Assembly: GCF_003664255.1 (NCBI RefSeq)
Contig: NZ_RCCV01000003.1
Span: 372,001-436,000, forward strand
DNA: 64,000 nt
From: Micromonospora sp. M71_S20
GTDB lineage: Bacteria; Actinomycetota; Actinomycetes; Mycobacteriales; Micromonosporaceae
Direction of reading: 5' to 3'
The notes under the pieces were generated by a model, which was given only the letters and a program-made list of their open reading frames with translations, did no database searches and was not told the origin of the DNA. A program made the translations under genes and the position numbers. Shown one piece after another: positions 60,416 through 64,000 of this stretch (position 1 is its first letter; every line of letters starts with the position of its first letter).

Positions 60416-63400
60416 TCAGCAGGCCAGGGCGGTGTCGGCGGTGGTCGTCGGGGGGCGGGCCAGGTCCAGCAGGACGGGGGCGTCGTTGCGCAGCGCGAAC
60501 GCGCGCAGCTCGGCCAGCTCCGGGCGGCCCGCCGTCGACTCGCCGGCGCGCTCCAGCTCCACCGTCGCGAAGGTCAGCGCCAGCATCCGGTCGGTCACGT
60601 CCGGGATGCCGGCGTAGATCTCGGCGCCGGCCAGGTGCAGCTCCGCGGCCCGCCGGTGGTCGCCGTCCGCGGCGGCCAGCGCGCCGGTCACCGTCCGCCG
60701 CGCCGCCTCCGACCAGGGCGTGCGGTGACCCACCCGGTCCAGCATCGCGCGTACCCGGGCCGCCGAGTCCCGCCCGGCGAGGCTGGCCGCGTACCCGGCC
60801 GCCGCGATCCACTCGCCGCTGGCCAGGGCCGGCACCGCCGACCAGGAGTCGGCCAGCTCGTCGATCAGCGTCGCCGCCTCCTCCCGGTGCCCCTGCAACG
60901 CGCGGCACAGCGCGCCTATCCCCAGCATCGTCCAGTGCAGCCGGTGGAAGCCGCTGCGCCGCGCGGCGTCGAGCGCGGCCGCCACGTCGTCGCGGAACGC
61001 GGTGGCGCCGTCCTGGGAGCGGGCCGGCGGCACCCGCCCGCCCCGCAGCACCAGCAGGCAGGAGCGCAGGCCACGCACCTGCATGTCCCAGCTGCCGGTC
61101 GGGGTGTCCACGAAGGCCTCGGCGGCGGACAGCAGCCGGTCGAAGTCGCCCTCGAACCAGGCGCGCATCGCCTCCGCCGAGTAGCTCGTGGTCAGCGTCT
61201 GCCCACTGGCCTTGCGCGTCGGCAGCGACGAGAGCAGGGCGTCGGAGCGCAGCCAGTCGCCCTCCTCGCAGACGGCGTAGACGAGGTTCTGGATGGCCCG
61301 GGGCAGGGCGATCAGCTGGTTGGCGCGGCTGACCTCGACGATCGCGTGCAGCTCGTCCAGGCCGGACCGGTCGCCCGCCTGGTAGCGGGCGATGGCCGAG
61401 GTGATCTGGGCGTTGGTGCGGGTCTCGGTCAGCCCCAGCCGCTCGCCGATCTCCGCCGCCCGTTCGGCCGCGGCGACCGCCGGATCCCGTTCGTAGTTCA
61501 GCATGTGCAGCCGGCCCAGCTCGGCGTAGGCGTCCGCCTTCTGAGGGCTGTCCGGCAGCGGGGCGAAGAGCTGCACGGCCCGGTCCAGGCAGGCCAGGGC
61601 GGCGGCCCGGTCGGCGCGCAGCCACGCGGCCTGACCCAGCAGCGTCCAGGCGCGCGCCGCGCAGGCGTCGTCGCCGTGCGCCAGCAGCCGTTCGGCGAGC
61701 GCCTGCACCTGCTCGGGGCCGCCCCCGGAGAGGAAGCCGTTGCCGTCCCGGTAGAAGGAGATCTCCGTGCTGAGCAGCTCCAGTTGGAGCCGGCCGACCG
61801 GGTCGGTGTCGTCGGCCAGCCCGAGCGCCCGGCCCGCGTGGCTCGCCGCGACGTCGAGACTGTGCAGCGCGTACGCCCGGCGGGCCGCCCGGTGCAGCGC
61901 GGCCCGGGCGGGGCCGGCGAACCGACCGATCTCCATGCCCAGCGACCGGGCGATCTCGTGGGCCGCCCACCGGTGGTGGGCCAGCACCTCGGCCAGGTCG
62001 GTGTCCCGGCTCTGCGAGAGCATGTCCAGCCACTGCGCCGTCCGCTCGTGCCGCGCCACCCGCTCGGTGCGGGGCAGTCGCTGGTAGCAGACGTCGCGCA
62101 CCAGCACGTGCCGGAACCGGTACTCCGGCTGCCCGGCCATCGTGGAGGCGGCCTGCTCGTGCACGAAGTCGCGCTGCTCCAGCCGGCGCAGCGCGCGCTC
62201 CACCGACTCGACGGGCTGCCCGAGCGCGGCGGCCACGGCCCCCGGCCAGAACTGCACGCCGACCACGGCGGCGGCCAGCAGCACCGTGCGCTCCTTGGCG
62301 TCGAGCAGGTCGATGCGGTTGGCGATGACGGCGTGCACGCTCTCCGGCATCGGCAGGTCGAGGTGCTTCTCCAGCGACCAGCCTCGTACGGACTGGCGCA
62401 GCGCGCCCTGCTCGATCAGCATCCGGACGTACTCGTGGGCGTAGAGCGGGTTGCCGCCGGCCACCTCGATCAGCGGGGTGAGCATGTCGGCGGAGAAGGC
62501 CGCCCGGCCGAACATGTGGGCGTAGAGCGCGGCGATGCCCGTGTCCCGCAGCGGGGGCAGGGTGATGGTCACCGAGCCGGTGATCGTCCCCGCCCAGCTC
62601 GGGTCCCGGTCGACGAGTTCCGGCCGGGCGGTGCAGAGCAGCAGCAGCGGCACCTCCCGGGCGGCGGTGCCGAGCAGCTCCACGAAACGCAGCATCGCGT
62701 CGTCGGCCCAGTGCAGGTCCTCGAAGACCAGCACGGTCGGCCGGCGGGCGGCCAGGGCGAGCAGGAAACGTCGCCACGCCGACTCGGTCTCCTCGGCCGG
62801 CAGCGCGGTCCCCGGCAGGCCCACCAGCGGCCGCAGGGCGTCGACGAGGCGCTGCCGCTCGCCCGGGCCGACCAGCTCGCCGACGGCCGAGGCGAGCCGC
62901 TGCGCGGCGCTCGACGCCGGGTCGGTGTCCAGGATGCCGGCCTCGGACTTGACGATGTCGGCCAACGCCGCGAACGTCACGTTCTCGCCGAACGGCGGGC
63001 ACCGCCCGATCCGCCAGGTCAGCGGCTCGTCGACCAGCCGGTCCACGTGCCGGTACAGCTCCCGGACCAGCCGGCTCTTGCCCAGCCCGGCCCGGCCGAA
63101 GACGGTCACCACCTGCGGGCGCCGGTCGCGCAACGACCGGTGCAGGGCGTTGACCAGCATCCCCAGCTCGTGCTCCCGGTCGATCAGCGGCGTGACGTCC
63201 GGCTGCCGGTCGGTCGACTGCCGGCGCACCGGGGACAGGGCCAGCCACACCTCGGTCGTCGTCGACCGCCCGCGCAGGGTGACCGGCGGCTGCTCCGAAT
63301 AGCGGATCGCGTCCCGGGTGAGGGCGTGCGTCACGCCGCAGACCAGCACCCCGCCGGGCGGCGCGACGGACTGCATCCGGGAGGCCGTGTTGACCACGTC

Positions 63401-64000
63401 GCCGGCCACGATCGCCTGGCCGCCGTCGCGGGCGGCGGCCACGTCGACAAGCGCCTCGCCGGTGGCCACCCCGACCCGGAAGCGCAGCGCGTCCGCGCCG
63501 GTGGGGGCGAAGCGGGTCAGCACCCGTTGCAGCTCCAGGCCGGCCCGCACGCAGCGCAGCGCGTCGGTCTCGGTCGCCACGGGCGCGCCGAACAGGGCCA
63601 TCACCGCGTCGCCGATGTATTTCTCCACCACCCCGCCGTACTGCCCGACGACGCGGCGGGCGGCGGAGAAGAACCCGGTCTGCATGCCGCGGACCAGCTC
63701 CGGGTCCGCCCGTTCGACGTACGGGGTGAAGTCGATCAGGTCGACGAAGAGCACGCTGACCCGGCGGCGGTCCTCCTGCGGGGCCGCCTGTCGCCCGCTG
63801 CCCGGCCGGGCGGCGCCGCAGGAGGTGCAGAACGCCACGTCCTGGGCGAGCGGGCGCAGGCAGTGCGGACAGACGGCGCCCAGCTCGTTGCCGCAGCCGC
63901 CGCAGAAGCGGTCGCCCGCGGCGGCCGTGCGTCCACAGCGGTCACACTGCGTGGCGATGACACCCTCCACTCGCGATCCCGCCGGTGCCGGAGGCGGCAC
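60416..64000 (-). CDS. Class III nucleotide cyclase with AAA ATPase and TPR regions (reaches window edge)
   Basis: At least 1194 aa. Zinc-ribbon pairs at about 20-60 (CDRCG, CGGCG, CPHC, CTSCG), a class III cyclase domain (about 78-245) with metal Asp residues in LFVDLIDFT and YIGDAVMALFGAP, then an AAA/STAND ATPase with Walker A VFGRAGLGKSRLVREL and Walker B TVLVFEDLHWADD. The last 550 residues are TPR-like. GTG 63970 is a likely start (MEGVIATQCDRCG); GTG 64000 or one beyond the window is possible. Large ATPase-cyclase sensors of this type are common in actinomycetes; signal unknown. Confidence 0.85.
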   Translation of the reverse strand: MPPPAPAGSRVEGVIATQCDRCGRTAAAGDRFCGGCGNELGAVCPHCLRPLAQDVAFCTSCGAARPGSGRQAAPQEDRRRVSVLFVDLIDFTPYVERADPELVRGMQTGFFSAARRVVGQYGGVVEKYIGDAVMALFGAPVATETDALRCVRAGLELQRVLTRFAPTGADALRFRVGVATGEALVDVAAARDGGQAIVAGDVVNTASRMQSVAPPGGVLVCGVTHALTRDAIRYSEQPPVTLRGRSTTTEVWLALSPVRRQSTDRQPDVTPLIDREHELGMLVNALHRSLRDRRPQVVTVFGRAGLGKSRLVRELYRHVDRLVDEPLTWRIGRCPPFGENVTFAALADIVKSEAGILDTDPASSAAQRLASAVGELVGPGERQRLVDALRPLVGLPGTALPAEETESAWRRFLLALAARRPTVLVFEDLHWADDAMLRFVELLGTAAREVPLLLLCTARPELVDRDPSWAGTITGSVTITLPPLRDTGIAALYAHMFGRAAFSADMLTPLIEVAGGNPLYAHEYVRMLIEQGALRQSVRGWSLEKHLDLPMPESVHAVIANRIDLLDAKERTVLLAAAVVGVQFWPGAVAAALGQPVESVERALRRLEQRDFVHEQAASTMAGQPEYRFRHVLVRDVCYQRLPRTERVARHERTAQWLDMLSQSRDTDLAEVLAHHRWAAHEIARSLGMEIGRFAGPARAALHRAARRAYALHSLDVAASHAGRALGLADDTDPVGRLQLELLSTEISFYRDGNGFLSGGGPEQVQALAERLLAHGDDACAARAWTLLGQAAWLRADRAAALACLDRAVQLFAPLPDSPQKADAYAELGRLHMLNYERDPAVAAAERAAEIGERLGLTETRTNAQITSAIARYQAGDRSGLDELHAIVEVSRANQLIALPRAIQNLVYAVCEEGDWLRSDALLSSLPTRKASGQTLTTSYSAEAMRAWFEGDFDRLLSAAEAFVDTPTGSWDMQVRGLRSCLLVLRGGRVPPARSQDGATAFRDDVAAALDAARRSGFHRLHWTMLGIGALCRALQGHREEAATLIDELADSWSAVPALASGEWIAAAGYAASLAGRDSAARVRAMLDRVGHRTPWSEAARRTVTGALAAADGDHRRAAELHLAGAEIYAGIPDVTDRMLALTFATVELERAGESTAGRPELAELRAFALRNDAPVLLDLARPPTTTADTALAC

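Noticed and set aside
60228..63248. 1006-codon ORF overlapping the cyclase-AAA gene
   Set aside because: Different frame of the same strand with Arg/Gly/Ala composition and no domain motifs.

Overview
The window is a high-GC, gene-dense actinobacterial chromosome segment. Protein style and gene content best fit the Micromonosporaceae (Micromonospora-like); this is inferred from the sequence alone. I see no rRNA, tRNA, IS element, prophage or CRISPR array. Its backbone matches the conserved actinobacterial respiratory region, which from memory of M. tuberculosis spans roughly Rv2182c to Rv2205c: glycerate kinase, HesB/ErpA, adenosine-type kinase, ctaC-ctaF, trpD, ctaE-qcrC-qcrA-qcrB, DEDD exonuclease, PimB-like mannosyltransferase, FadD15-like ligase, SRPBCC protein and PlsC-like acyltransferase.

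Layout. 0.1-7.7 kb: an aldo/keto reductase and a 2140-residue protein made of a huge Pro-rich disordered region with C-terminal TPR and WG repeats. 7.9-10.5 kb: an ABC-2 exporter operon. 10.6-16.9 kb: DUF3043 protein, murA, nadA, glycerate kinase, erpA and adoK. 17.0-18.4 kb: cysteine desulfurase plus TusA. 18.6-27.6 kb: aa3 oxidase and bcc genes (ctaC, ctaF, ctaG, ctaE, qcrCAB) with trpD, a receiver-like protein and a small zinc-ribbon protein among them; ctaD is absent. 27.8-36.2 kb: DUF4142, AsnC-type, nucleotidyltransferase, NUDIX, RelA/SpoT-like, DEDD-UvrC nuclease, NYN protein and a small CxxC protein. 36.2-39.6 kb: a drug-type ABC operon headed by a ribbon-helix-helix regulator with phased operator-like repeats. 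39.7-49.8 kb: M48 protease, mannosyltransferase, GGDEF-EAL protein, SAM methyltransferase, a two-component pair, acyl-CoA ligase and SRPBCC. 49.8-54.8 kb: a hypothetical protein, ROK glucokinase, EEP hydrolase, flavin monooxygenase and alpha/beta-hydrolase. 54.9-64 kb: otsA, a membrane protein, a second two-component pair, PlsC-like acyltransferase and a cyclase-AAA-TPR regulator that reaches the window edge.

The most unusual signal is a set of very small ORFs placed as translational links. Between the monooxygenase and the hydrolase lie five tandem copies of a 59-bp unit. Each copy is exactly a 20-codon ORF plus stop, starting GTG, whose stop overlaps the next GTG by four bases (GTGA). The first GTG overlaps the monooxygenase stop and the last stop overlaps the hydrolase start. 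A second family of 24-27-codon mini-ORFs occurs upstream of qcrA and of the receiver gene: the two peptides are clearly related, both carry a GTGCCG/CGGCAC stem-loop, and both end in an ATGA overlap with the next gene. The qcrA copy also overlaps the qcrC stop, so it bridges two core respiratory genes. These elements look like repeated translational-relay modules; that function is inference.
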